From NCBI GenBank assembly GCA_963753905.1, contig CAVWDZ010000001.1, forward strand, positions 992,001 to 1,056,000: 64,000 nt of DNA, read 5' to 3'. Shown in pieces: positions 8,459 through 16,571 of the stretch. The position numbers and the translations under genes were made by a program. Numbering within the stretch: position 1 is the stretch's first letter; each line of letters opens with the position of its first letter. This DNA comes from Bog-756 sp963753905. Its GTDB lineage: Bacteria > Actinomycetota > Acidimicrobiia > Acidimicrobiales > RAAP-2. The notes beneath the pieces were generated by a model. That model worked only from the letters and a program-made list of their open reading frames with translations, was not told the origin of the DNA and did not search any database.

Positions 8459-9604
8459 ATGCTGAGTGGTGTGCCGAGCGGCGACGCCACCCCGAGCCAG
8501 GATGCCGAGGCGTCCGCCTGGGAGGCCACCGGGCTCCGGGCACTCACCGGCCGACCCGACGGTCCCGGGCTCGATCCGCCCCCTGGACTGGTGCCCGGCG
8601 TGACCCGCCTGGCCGCTCAGATCGCCGAGTACTCCGCCCATCTCGGCGTGCAGGTGCGGGTCGACCCACTGGGTGTCCTGGCCGCCCGCGCCGCCGAGGC
8701 CGGGCTGCACCGCGGCGGCGACCGCAGCTGCGGGGGGAGCGCCCGGCTGCTCGCCGCTGCCGACGGATGGGTGGCGGTGAACCTGGCCCGTCCAGACGAC
8801 TGGGTCCTGGCCGCCGCATGGCTCGAGCTCCCCGGGGCGCTGGGCGAGGACGACTGGGGAGCGGTGACAGACGGGGTGGGCCGTACCGCCCGGGCGATGC
8901 TGGTCGACCGGGCCGCCCTGCTCGGGCTGCCGGTTGCCGCCCTCGGAGAGCGGACCGGGGGTCCCGGCACCGGTCCGGCGTCCGGGATCCGGACCCGCCT
9001 GATCGCGGAGGGCCGGCCGTTCGCCGCGGCATCCGACCTGGTGGTGGCCGACCTGTCGGCCCTGTGGGCGGGGCCCCTGGTGGGGGCGCTGCTCGTCGAG
9101 TGCGGTGCCCGGGTCCTCAAGGTCGAGTCGTCGGGGCGGGTGGACGGGGCACGGTCCGGGCCGGCCTCGTTCTTCCGTGCCCTCAATGGCGGCAAGCAGT
9201 CGGTCGTGGTCGACCTGGCGACGGCCGCCGGCCGCCGCAGGCTCCTCGAGATCGTCGCCGGGGCGGACGTGGTGCTCACCTCTGCCCGTCCGCGGGCGCT
9301 CGAGCAGTTGGGACTGGACCCCGAGGCCGTCGTGCGCGATGGACGCCCCCGGGTCTGGCTCTCGATCACCGGATACGGGTCCGAGGGCCGGTCCGCGGCC
9401 AGGGTGGCCTTCGGCGACGATGCGGCGGTGGCCGGCGGCCTGGTGGTGTGGGACGACAGCGGGGCCTGCTTCTGCGCCGATGCCATCGCCGATCCGGCGA
9501 CCGGGTTGGCCGCGACGGCGGCCGTCCTCGAGATGCTCGATACGGGAACCGAGGCGGTGGTCGAGGCGTCGATGGCCGATGTGGCCGCCGGCCTGCTCGC
9601 ATGA
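8459..9604 (+). CDS. CaiB/BaiF-type CoA-transferase with apparently permuted halves
   Basis: 381 residues from ATG 8459. The classical N-terminal opening of the family appears only at about residue 185-200: DLVVADLSALWAGPLVGALL, then CGARVLKVESSGRVDG, then GKQSVVVDLATAAGR and WLSITGYGSEG. The protein ends at EAVVEASMADVAAGLLA, equivalent to the middle of normal members. Residues about 90-175 resemble the part usually found after that point (SARLLAAADGWVAVNLARP, then DDWGAVTDGVGRTARAMLVDRAALLGLPVAAL). So the C-terminal module seems to precede the N-terminal one. FGDDAAVAGGL may hold the catalytic Asp. It starts 48 bases from the divergent, likewise permuted crotonase gene. Confidence 0.75.
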   Translation: MLSGVPSGDATPSQDAEASAWEATGLRALTGRPDGPGLDPPPGLVPGVTRLAAQIAEYSAHLGVQVRVDPLGVLAARAAEAGLHRGGDRSCGGSARLLAAADGWVAVNLARPDDWVLAAAWLELPGALGEDDWGAVTDGVGRTARAMLVDRAALLGLPVAALGERTGGPGTGPASGIRTRLIAEGRPFAAASDLVVADLSALWAGPLVGALLVECGARVLKVESSGRVDGARSGPASFFRALNGGKQSVVVDLATAAGRRRLLEIVAGADVVLTSARPRALEQLGLDPEAVVRDGRPRVWLSITGYGSEGRSAARVAFGDDAAVAGGLVVWDDSGACFCADAIADPATGLAATAAVLEMLDTGTEAVVEASMADVAAGLLA

Positions 9605-9710
9605 GGTTCTCCATGGCTGCGATACAGGGTCGCGGCAACCGGAATGACGCTCTAGGGTGGGTCTGGAAGAATCGAGGGGTCCGGGTCCCGGTCCATGGGG
9701 GAGTGCGCAG

Positions 9711-11006
9711 ATGAAGATCGACGAGATGGTGATGGTGAGCGTGGACGACCACGTCGTCGAGCCGCCCGACCTGTTCGAGGGGAGGCTCCCGGCCAAGTAT
9801 GCCGACCTGGCGCCCAAATTCGTCACCAATGCCGACGGCACCAACGCCTGGCTCTACGAGGGCCAGGTGCTGAACAACGTCGCCCTCAACGCAGTGGCCG
9901 GCCGCCCGCCCGAGGAGTACGGCCTCGAGCCCACGTCGTTCGATCAGCTGCGTCCCGGCTGCTACGACATCGACGAGCGGGTCAAGGACATGAACGCCAA
10001 CGGGGTGCTCGGATCGCTCTGCTTCCCCTCCTTCCCGCAGTTCTGCGGGCAGCTCTTCGCCCGCACCGAGGACAAGGACGTGGCCCTGGCCATGGTCCAG
10101 GCCTACAACGACTGGCACATCGACGGGTGGTGCGGGAGCCACCCGGGACGGTTCATCCCCTGCCCGATCCCGGCGATCTGGGATCCCGAAGTGATGGCGG
10201 CCGAGATCCGGCGCGTCGCGGCCAAGGGTGCCCACGCGATGACCTTCTCGGAGAACCCCTCCAAGCTGGGCTGGCCGAGCATCCATTCGGACCACTGGGA
10301 TCCGGTGTGGAAGGCCTGCAGCGAGGAGGAGGTGGTGCTCTGCATGCACATCGGCTCCTCGTCGGCCCTGGTGATCACCTCGGACGACGCTCCGATGGAC
10401 TGCCTGATCACCCTGACCCCGATGAACATCGTGCAGGCCGCGGCCGACCTGGTCTGGTCCCCGGTGCTCCGGAAGTTCCCCGACCTCAGGTTCGCCCTGT
10501 CCGAGGGTGGCATCGGCTGGGTTCCCTACTTCCTCGAACGGGTCGACTACAACTATGGCCGCCACCACCTCTGGACCGGTCAGGACTTCGGCGACACCCT
10601 GCCGAGCGAAGTGTTCAACCGGAACGTGATCACCTGTTTCATCGACGACAAGTTCGGCGTGGCCAGCCGCGGATTCCTCGACATGGACAACGTGACCTGG
10701 GAGTGCGACTACCCCCACTCCGACTCGACCTGGCCGCGCTCGCCCGAGGTCCTGACGGAAAGCCTCGAGGGGGTCTCCGACCACGACATCGACCGGATCA
10801 CCCACCTCAACGCCATGCGCCACTTCCACTACGACCCGTTCACGGCGCTCGGCGGCAGGGAGCACTGCACCGTCGGTGCCCTCCGGGCGCAGGCCGTCGG
10901 ACACGACATCTCGATCCGCTCCGCAGCGCGGGCCGGCATCGCGTCGGGGGGCACCCTGGCCAAGGACCTCATGCACGTCGGCAGCTCGGGCGGCTCGCGG
11001 GACTGA
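9711..11006 (+). CDS. Amidohydrolase (Amidohydro_2 type metal-dependent hydrolase/decarboxylase)
   Basis: 431 residues from ATG 9711, preceded by GGGGGAG at 9697-9703. It belongs to the amidohydrolase-2 barrel family (ACMS decarboxylase and resorcylate decarboxylase relatives). Visible: SVDDHVVEPPDLF near residue 10, where family members have a metal-binding DxHxxE/P; FCMHIGSS-like text LCMHIGSSS around residue 210; FALSEGGIGWVPYFLERVD around 265; and WECDYPHSDSTWP around 330, with the catalytic Asp/His. Several actinobacterial catabolic clusters carry such proteins beside ACADs, possibly for hydrolysis or retro-Claisen type steps. The reaction is unassigned. A CaiB gene follows after 92 bases. 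Confidence 0.87.
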   Translation: MKIDEMVMVSVDDHVVEPPDLFEGRLPAKYADLAPKFVTNADGTNAWLYEGQVLNNVALNAVAGRPPEEYGLEPTSFDQLRPGCYDIDERVKDMNANGVLGSLCFPSFPQFCGQLFARTEDKDVALAMVQAYNDWHIDGWCGSHPGRFIPCPIPAIWDPEVMAAEIRRVAAKGAHAMTFSENPSKLGWPSIHSDHWDPVWKACSEEEVVLCMHIGSSSALVITSDDAPMDCLITLTPMNIVQAAADLVWSPVLRKFPDLRFALSEGGIGWVPYFLERVDYNYGRHHLWTGQDFGDTLPSEVFNRNVITCFIDDKFGVASRGFLDMDNVTWECDYPHSDSTWPRSPEVLTESLEGVSDHDIDRITHLNAMRHFHYDPFTALGGREHCTVGALRAQAVGHDISIRSAARAGIASGGTLAKDLMHVGSSGGSRD

Positions 11007-11098
11007 GTCCCCGCTGATCGTCCGCACCGCCTCCGACTGAACCCCAACGTCTTCCCCCGGCGCCGGCCCAGCCGGCCCCTCGAACAAAGGATGCCGCC

Positions 11099-12316
11099 AT
11101 GTCCGATGCACTGAAGGGCTTCCGGGTCCTCGAGGTCGCCGCCTGGACCTTCGTCCCCTCAGCGGGAGCGGTCCTGGCCGACTGGGGAGCCGACGTGATC
11201 AAGGTCGAGCACCCCGAGACAGGCGACCCCCAGCGGGGCCTGATCTCGATGGGGCTCATCCCGGGCGGCCCCGATGCGGTGAACTACATCATGGAGCAGC
11301 CCAACCGGGGCAAGCGGAGCATCGGGCTCGACATACGCAGCGACACCGGCCGCGAGCTGCTCTATCGGCTGGCCGAGCGCTCGGACGTCTTCCTGACCAG
11401 CTTCCTGCCAGACGTGCGCCAGCGCCTCAAGATCGACGTCGAGCACATCCGCGAGGTCAACCCTGACATCGTCTACGCGCGGGGCACAGGCCAGGGCCCC
11501 CTCGGGGTGGACCGCAACCGACCGGGGTACGACGGGTCGGTCTACTGGGGACGCGGGGGTATCTCGAACGCCCTGACCCCGCCCGACTCCCGGCACCCCA
11601 TCGGAGGCAGGGCCGCCTTCGGTGACCTGGTCGGCGGCATGGCCATCGCCGGAGGGATCGCGGCCGGCCTGCTGCAGCGGGCCACCACCGGGGAGGCCCC
11701 GATCGTGGACGTCTCGCTGCTCGGGCTGGCCATGTGGCAGCTCTCACCGGACATCGTGGCCTCCGGCCTCTACGGGGGCGATCCGATGCCCAAGTTCAAC
11801 CGCTCAGCAGCACCCAACCCCTTGGTCGGGCACTACCGGACCAGCGACGACCGCTTCATCATCCTGATGATGCTTCAGGGGGACCGGTACTGGACCGAGT
11901 TCTGCACCGTCGTCGGTCGCCCCGATCTGATCGAGGACCCGCGCTTCAGAGACGGCGCCGCCCGCTTCGCCAATCGCGAGGAGTGCGTGGCCGAGATCGA
12001 CCGGCTCTTCGCCAGTCGGACCTACGAGGAGTGGAAGGCGGTGCTGGCCGACCTCTCCGGGGCGTGGGCGCCGGTACAGATGGCGAGCGAGCTCGTGAAC
12101 GACCCGATGGTCGGCGCCAACGGATATCTGTCCCGGGTCAACCGTGAAGACGGTAAGGAGTACGACCTGGTGGCCAACCCGGTCCAGATGAACGAGACGG
12201 CCGATCAGCTCAAGGCTGCACCCGGCCACGGAGAGCACACCGACGAGATCCTCCTCGAGCTCGGACTCGACTGGGACACCATCGTCGCCCACAAGGTCTC
12301 GGGCGCCGTCCTCTGA
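11099..12316 (+). CDS. CaiB/BaiF family III CoA-transferase
   Basis: 405 residues with normal domain order. N-terminal GFRVLEVAAWTFVPSAGAVL and WGADVIKVEHPETGDP; then QPNRGKRSIGLDIRS, VFLTSFLPDVRQRLKID, and RPGYDGSVYWGRGG, whose Asp is the expected acyl-accepting residue. IVDVSLLGLAMWQLSPD and the C-terminal half (DDRFIILMMLQGDRYWTEFC, then APVQMASELVNDP) complete the fold. A weak AAGGA lies before ATG 11099. It follows the amidohydrolase in the same direction. It should transfer CoA between an acyl-CoA donor and a carboxylate of the local pathway. The downstream P450 gene is convergent, with stops 14 bases apart. Confidence 0.9.
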   Translation: MSDALKGFRVLEVAAWTFVPSAGAVLADWGADVIKVEHPETGDPQRGLISMGLIPGGPDAVNYIMEQPNRGKRSIGLDIRSDTGRELLYRLAERSDVFLTSFLPDVRQRLKIDVEHIREVNPDIVYARGTGQGPLGVDRNRPGYDGSVYWGRGGISNALTPPDSRHPIGGRAAFGDLVGGMAIAGGIAAGLLQRATTGEAPIVDVSLLGLAMWQLSPDIVASGLYGGDPMPKFNRSAAPNPLVGHYRTSDDRFIILMMLQGDRYWTEFCTVVGRPDLIEDPRFRDGAARFANREECVAEIDRLFASRTYEEWKAVLADLSGAWAPVQMASELVNDPMVGANGYLSRVNREDGKEYDLVANPVQMNETADQLKAAPGHGEHTDEILLELGLDWDTIVAHKVSGAVL

Positions 12317-12329
12317 GCCTCACGCAGAA

Positions 12330-13544
12330 TCAGGTGGCTGCGGTGAACACCATCGGGAAGGTGTCGATCGAACGGATCGACGGCGTGTAGACCAGGGTGT
12401 GGCCCTCGGCAACCGAGTACTCGGGAATGCGTTTGTGCCATTCGCGCACGGCGGTGCGGAGCTCGAGCCTGGCCAGGTGCGACCCGAGACAGCGGTGCAC
12501 GCCGCCACCGAAGGCGACGTGGCGGTTGACCTCGCGGTCGAAGCGGACGACGTCGGCGTCGGGCAGGTCTGCCTCGTCGGTGTTGACGGAGCCGAGCATG
12601 ATCATGACGCCGTCGCCCTTGTGCACCGGGCAGCCGTCGATCTCGGTCTCCTGGACGGCCACCCTGGCCACGCCCATCACCGGCGTCTCCCAGCGGAGGA
12701 GCTCCTCGATGGCCGCCGGGATCTTGGCGGGTTCGTCGACGATCTCGCGGCGCTGCTCCGGGTGCTGGGCGAGGTAGGCGAAGATGCAGTCGAGCGAGGA
12801 GGTCACCGTGTCCAGACCCGCGATGAGGAACAGGAAGCAGATGTCCAGGATGTCCTCGCGGGTCAGCTTGTCGCCGTCGACGGTGGCGTCGAGGAAGCGG
12901 CTCAGCAGGTCGTCCTGGCGCTCGATCTCCCGCTGATCGAGCACCTTGTTGAAGTAGTCGTAGATCGAGTCTGCCGTCTTCTTCTGGTAGGCCTTGGTGT
13001 CCTCGGCCCCGTACTTGCTGCCGATGACGATGTTGGGCCGGATGATCCCGTCCTTCATGGCGAGGAAGGTCGGGAGCTCTTCGACCGGAAGACCGAGGAG
13101 GCCCAGGAAGACCTTGGTCGGGAAGAGGGTCGAGAACTCCTTGGCGAAGTCGACCTCGCCCCGGTCGATGAACCGGTCGATGAGCTCGTTGATCGCCACG
13201 ACGAACGAGTCCTCGAGCAGCGCGACCTCCCGCGGGGCGAAGATCGGGTCGAGCAGCTTCCGGAACTTCTTGTGCTCGGGTGGATCGATCTGGAGGGGGA
13301 TCAAGGGCCGCACGTTCATCAGGTTCACCGCGTCGAAGTTCGACGAGAAGATCTCTGGGTGGCGCAGGACCTCGTCGACGTCGACCTTGCGGCTGACCAC
13401 GACCCCGGTGTCCACCGGCATGACCGGCATGTCGTCCCGGAGCATCTTGAACATGGGCTGCGGGTGGGCAGCCATCTCGGGGTCCATGGCAGCGAACGGA
13501 TCGACCTCTTCGTCCGGCTCGGCTGCTTGCTGTTGATCGCTCAT
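12330..13544 (-). CDS. Cytochrome P450
   Basis: 404 residues, a soluble bacterial-type P450 that inserts one oxygen atom into an organic substrate with electrons from a ferredoxin. Signatures: I-helix LIAGLDTVTSS (AGLDT at 242-246), ExxR pair E281/R284 in IEELLR, and heme loop FGGGVHRCLGSHLARLE with Cys352 as heme ligand. SD-like AGAGGAG precedes the ATG. The gene stands alone between a CoA-transferase (convergent) and a phosphotransferase. A [3Fe-4S]-type ferredoxin at 19467 is the nearest candidate electron donor. An imperfect palindrome upstream may regulate it. Substrate unknown; the setting suggests a hydrophobic acid or polycyclic compound. Confidence 0.93.
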   Translation of the reverse strand: MSDQQQAAEPDEEVDPFAAMDPEMAAHPQPMFKMLRDDMPVMPVDTGVVVSRKVDVDEVLRHPEIFSSNFDAVNLMNVRPLIPLQIDPPEHKKFRKLLDPIFAPREVALLEDSFVVAINELIDRFIDRGEVDFAKEFSTLFPTKVFLGLLGLPVEELPTFLAMKDGIIRPNIVIGSKYGAEDTKAYQKKTADSIYDYFNKVLDQREIERQDDLLSRFLDATVDGDKLTREDILDICFLFLIAGLDTVTSSLDCIFAYLAQHPEQRREIVDEPAKIPAAIEELLRWETPVMGVARVAVQETEIDGCPVHKGDGVMIMLGSVNTDEADLPDADVVRFDREVNRHVAFGGGVHRCLGSHLARLELRTAVREWHKRIPEYSVAEGHTLVYTPSIRSIDTFPMVFTAAT

Positions 13545-13570
13545 GCTGCTCCTCTGGGCGTGATGAAACC

Positions 13571-13589
13571 TCTGTCATATTGGCACAGA
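13571..13589. promoter_or_regulatory. Candidate operator upstream of the P450 gene
   Basis: An inverted repeat with arms TCTGT (13571-13575) and ACAGA (13585-13589) and a 9-base AT-rich centre lies 27-45 bases upstream of the P450 start. This is where a TetR- or MarR-like repressor would block a promoter. The arms are short and no regulator gene is seen in the window, so this is tentative. Confidence 0.3.
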
Positions 13590-13732
13590 CGCCGTTCCCC
13601 CCACGAGTGGGCGCTCCCATCAGGGTGCGGAACGGTCGCGTACCGGCAACCGTCGGAGGGACCCGCAACCCAGGGTGTCAACAGGGCCCGCAACCCAGGT
13701 TCCCGGGGCGGTCCGATCCGGGGAATCGGGTG

Positions 13733-14761
13733 TCAGACGAGCCGGCTCCGGAGCAGATCCAGGATCGGGTTGTCGTCGATGGGCAGCAGCGGCGCCTCTC
13801 CCGCTTCCGTGCGGAGGTAGCCGAGACGGGTCATGACCGCCGCGCTCCGGAGCATGGCGAGGGTCTCGTACCAGACGAGGTCCCGGACCGGCCGGCCGCT
13901 CAGCTCTTCGAAGAGCGCCACCGTGCCCTCCCTGTCGGGGAACCCTTCGGTACGACGCCCGAACAGGTGCGTTGCGGTGAGGTCGAGGCTGGTGAACCAG
14001 GCCAGGTCGTGCTCGGCAGCACCGACCGACGTCATGTCCCAGTCGAGCACCGCTCGGACCGCGAGGTCGTCTCCCACCACGACGTTTCCGAAGCGCACGT
14101 CCCCCCAGAGGAGGGCCGGCGGTGGCTCGTCGGCGGGCCGATGCTCGCGGCACCACCGGAGCGCGTCGACGAGCGCTGCGACCGGCGAGCCCCGGCTCGA
14201 CCAGTCGAGGTACTGCTCCCAGTAGACGAGCTCGGCCGCGTTGTCGCGCCGGGGGATGCCCGAGCCATCCGGGACGACGGCCCGGTGGATCCGGGCGAGC
14301 GCGGTCAGGAAGGCGCGGTGGACCTCGCTCCGGCGCTCGGCGCCGAGGGTGGCCAGCCAGCCGTCCAGGTGGGCGACCTCCCCGATGATGTGCCCTCCGA
14401 CCATGGGCATCGAGATGAAGGGCGCGCCCAGCCAGGTAGCGTCGGCCTCGAGCACCGGGGTGGCGACCGGGACACCGACCGCGGCCGCGGCGAGCTGCGC
14501 CTCGACCTGAGCGACGAGATCGTAGTGCGGGAACGTGCCATTGCCCTCGGGCGCCATCCGCACCACGAATTCCCGCGCGACCGGTCGACCTCCCTCCCTC
14601 CAGGCGGCGTCGACGATGAGGGTCTGGCTCGAGTAGCCGACCGACGGCCGGTGGAGGCCGCGCACCTCGGCCGCCTCGTGACCGTGGCGCTCGACGAGCC
14701 AACGCACCAGTGCCGCGGCCAGCGCCGCGTCGTCCCGCGTGGTGGATTCGGTCACTGGCAT
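13733..14761 (-). CDS. Aminoglycoside-phosphotransferase-like (APH) family kinase
   Basis: 342 residues from ATG 14761, chosen because GGAAGG lies just upstream (frame open to 14818). Kinase-like fold of the APH/choline kinase family: FVVRMAPEG (lysine position held by Arg), APFISMPMVGGHIIG hinge, catalytic loop LLWGDVRFGNVVV, and metal-binding VLDWDMTS. The usual HGD of the catalytic loop is WGD here; as far as I recall this is common in the subgroup linked to acyl-CoA dehydrogenases (the ACAD10/FadE36-associated type), so activity need not be lost. In this context it probably phosphorylates a hydroxyacyl-CoA or hydroxy acid rather than an antibiotic. Monocistronic as far as can be seen. Confidence 0.82.
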   Translation of the reverse strand: MPVTESTTRDDAALAAALVRWLVERHGHEAAEVRGLHRPSVGYSSQTLIVDAAWREGGRPVAREFVVRMAPEGNGTFPHYDLVAQVEAQLAAAAVGVPVATPVLEADATWLGAPFISMPMVGGHIIGEVAHLDGWLATLGAERRSEVHRAFLTALARIHRAVVPDGSGIPRRDNAAELVYWEQYLDWSSRGSPVAALVDALRWCREHRPADEPPPALLWGDVRFGNVVVGDDLAVRAVLDWDMTSVGAAEHDLAWFTSLDLTATHLFGRRTEGFPDREGTVALFEELSGRPVRDLVWYETLAMLRSAAVMTRLGYLRTEAGEAPLLPIDDNPILDLLRSRLV

Positions 14762-14818
14762 CCTTCCGGTCGTCGGCGTCCCGATCGTCGTCGGCGGCTC
14801 CCCGCCGCGTGCCGGCAT

Positions 14819-14840
14819 CGGGAGGATAGGCGTCCTCCCG
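14819..14840. repeat. Perfect 8-bp inverted repeat upstream of the kinase gene
   Basis: CGGGAGGA (14819-14826) and its complement TCCTCCCG (14833-14840) surround a 6-base loop, 58 bases upstream of ATG 14761 in the gap between the divergent kinase and ligase genes. It could be an operator or an RNA hairpin in the leader. No T-tract follows, so a terminator is unlikely. Confidence 0.4.
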
Positions 14841-14975
14841 GCAGGGTGCTGGCGCCGTGCGGATTCCGGTCGCAGGTGTCCCGATCAGTTGGCGGCCCCA
14901 TAGAGTGGCCCCTGCCGCGACGCCCGCCCCGGACGCGCGGGAGGAGCGAGCGGGTGAGGACGACCGGTCCGGAGG

Positions 14976-16544
14976 GTGGTGCACGGTGAGCGGACGGTGA
15001 GGTTCCGAGCCACCTACCGTCAGCCGGACGCCGCCCGGTACCGCGCCGGCGGGGGAGCGTGGGACGTCCCAACGCTGGACCGGTTGCTGTCCTCTCCGCG
15101 GCGACCCGATGCCACTGCCGTCGTGGACGGGGGAATCAGCATCGACGCCCGCACCTTCGACCGCCTGGCCGACTCGGTTGCTGCTGGACTGCGAGCCCGG
15201 GGCGTCCGACGCGGCGATGTCGTCTCCTGGCAGCTCCCGAACTGGTGGGAGGCGCTGGTCCTGTTCCACGCCTGCTGGAGGAGCGGCGCGGTGGCTGCGC
15301 CCGTCCACCACCAGGTCGGCGCCACCGAGGTGGCCCGCATGCAGGCCGACCTGCGACCGACCGTGACCCTGTCCGGCGGTGGCCTCCCCCTCGCCGCGCT
15401 GGCGGACGCCATCGGTGTTCGCACCGGCGACCCCCGGTTCGAGGACCTGCTCGGTGCAGCACCCCTCGCCCCCACCCGTCCACGTGGCTCGGACGTGGCC
15501 GTCGTGCTCTTCACGTCGGGGTCGACGGGCTACCCCAAGGCGGTCTTGCACACCCACCGGGGGCTCTCCTACAAGGGGCGCGTGATGGCCCGCGCCCACG
15601 GTCTCACCTCCGACGACGTGGCCCTGATGCCCTCCCCGTTGGCCCACGTGTCCGGGCTCCTCAACTCGGTGCTGCTGCCCGGTGCGGCGGCCATGACGGT
15701 GGTGCTCATGGAGAAGTGGGATGCAGAGCGGGGGGTGCACCTCGCCGCGGAGCACCGGGTCAGCTACATGATCGGACCACCGACCCTCTTCCTCGGGATG
15801 CTGGATGTGCCGGACTGTCGGGACCGGGTCACCACGATGCGGGTGGTCTCGTGCGGGTCGACCGGGGTGACCCCCGAGTTCATCGATGTCGCCCGCGAGG
15901 GGTTCGGCGCGATGCTCAAGCGCACCTACGGGTCGACCGAGGCGCCGACCGTGACCACCACCTGCTGGGACGACCCTCCGGAGATGGCCCGCGACACCGA
16001 CGGACGTGCGGTGGGTGACGCCGAGATCCGGGTGGCCGAGCCGGGAACCGTCCACGCGGTCCCCTCCGGCGAGCGGGGGGAGGTCCTGGTGCGGGGTCCC
16101 GAGCTGTTCGTGGGCTACGGCGACGCCGCACAGACGGCGGAGGCAGTGCGTCGCGGGTGGTTCGCCACCGGGGACCTCGGGACGATGGACCCCGACGGGT
16201 GGCTGACCATCGTCGGCCGGCTCAAGGAGTTGATCATCCGGGGTGGGGAGAACATCGCCTCGGCCGAGGTCGAGCGGGTCCTCGAGCTCCATCCGGGCAT
16301 CCGCCAGGCGGTCGTGGTCGGGACGCCGGACGAGCGGTTGGGTGAGCGGGTGGTCGCCTTCGTGGTGGGGGATCGCGCCATCGACGTCGCCGAGTGCCGG
16401 CGCTGGTTCGCCGACCGCGAGATCGCCAGGTTCAAGACGCCCGAGCACGTGGTCCACCTCGAGGAGATCCCGGTGCTCGGTGTCGGGAAGCCCGATCGGA
16501 CGGCCCTGCGGGAGCGTGCCGCCACCCTGTCCGCAGCAGGGTGA
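14976..16544 (+). CDS. AMP-forming acyl-CoA synthetase (cyclohexanecarboxylate/medium-chain ligase type)
   Basis: 522 residues from GTG 14976; GTG 14997 is an equally possible start, giving VRFRATYRQPDAARY. ANL-family ligase making acyl-CoA from acid, ATP and CoA. Motifs: LFTSGSTGYPKAVLHTH (P-loop), KRTYGSTEAP, FATGDLGTMDPDGWLTIVGR, LIIRGGENIASAEVERVLE and the C-terminal lysine in LGVGKPDRTALR. The motif set fits FadD/cyclohexanecarboxylate-CoA ligase relatives. Its TGA is inside a perfect 14-bp hairpin that probably ends transcription here and for the convergent hydratase gene. It is divergent from the kinase gene. Confidence 0.9.
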   Translation: MVHGERTVRFRATYRQPDAARYRAGGGAWDVPTLDRLLSSPRRPDATAVVDGGISIDARTFDRLADSVAAGLRARGVRRGDVVSWQLPNWWEALVLFHACWRSGAVAAPVHHQVGATEVARMQADLRPTVTLSGGGLPLAALADAIGVRTGDPRFEDLLGAAPLAPTRPRGSDVAVVLFTSGSTGYPKAVLHTHRGLSYKGRVMARAHGLTSDDVALMPSPLAHVSGLLNSVLLPGAAAMTVVLMEKWDAERGVHLAAEHRVSYMIGPPTLFLGMLDVPDCRDRVTTMRVVSCGSTGVTPEFIDVAREGFGAMLKRTYGSTEAPTVTTTCWDDPPEMARDTDGRAVGDAEIRVAEPGTVHAVPSGERGEVLVRGPELFVGYGDAAQTAEAVRRGWFATGDLGTMDPDGWLTIVGRLKELIIRGGENIASAEVERVLELHPGIRQAVVVGTPDERLGERVVAFVVGDRAIDVAECRRWFADREIARFKTPEHVVHLEEIPVLGVGKPDRTALRERAATLSAAG

Positions 16545-16565
16545 GCAGCGGTCACCCTGCTGCGG
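16531..16565. terminator. Bidirectional hairpin terminator between convergent genes
   Basis: CCGCAGCAGGGTGA (16531-16544) pairs perfectly with TCACCCTGCTGCGG (16552-16565) around a 7-base loop: a 14-bp stem. The ligase stop codon (16542-16544) is part of the stem. The convergent hydratase gene ends at 16572. There is no U-run, which is usual for actinobacterial terminators. Confidence 0.65.
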
Positions 16566-16571
16566 AGAGAC

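Noticed and set aside
13620..16457. Very long minus-strand open frame (945 codons)
   Set aside because: Covers the ligase in antisense and the kinase in a wrong frame; product-like motifs are absent. GC-rich third positions suppress stops.
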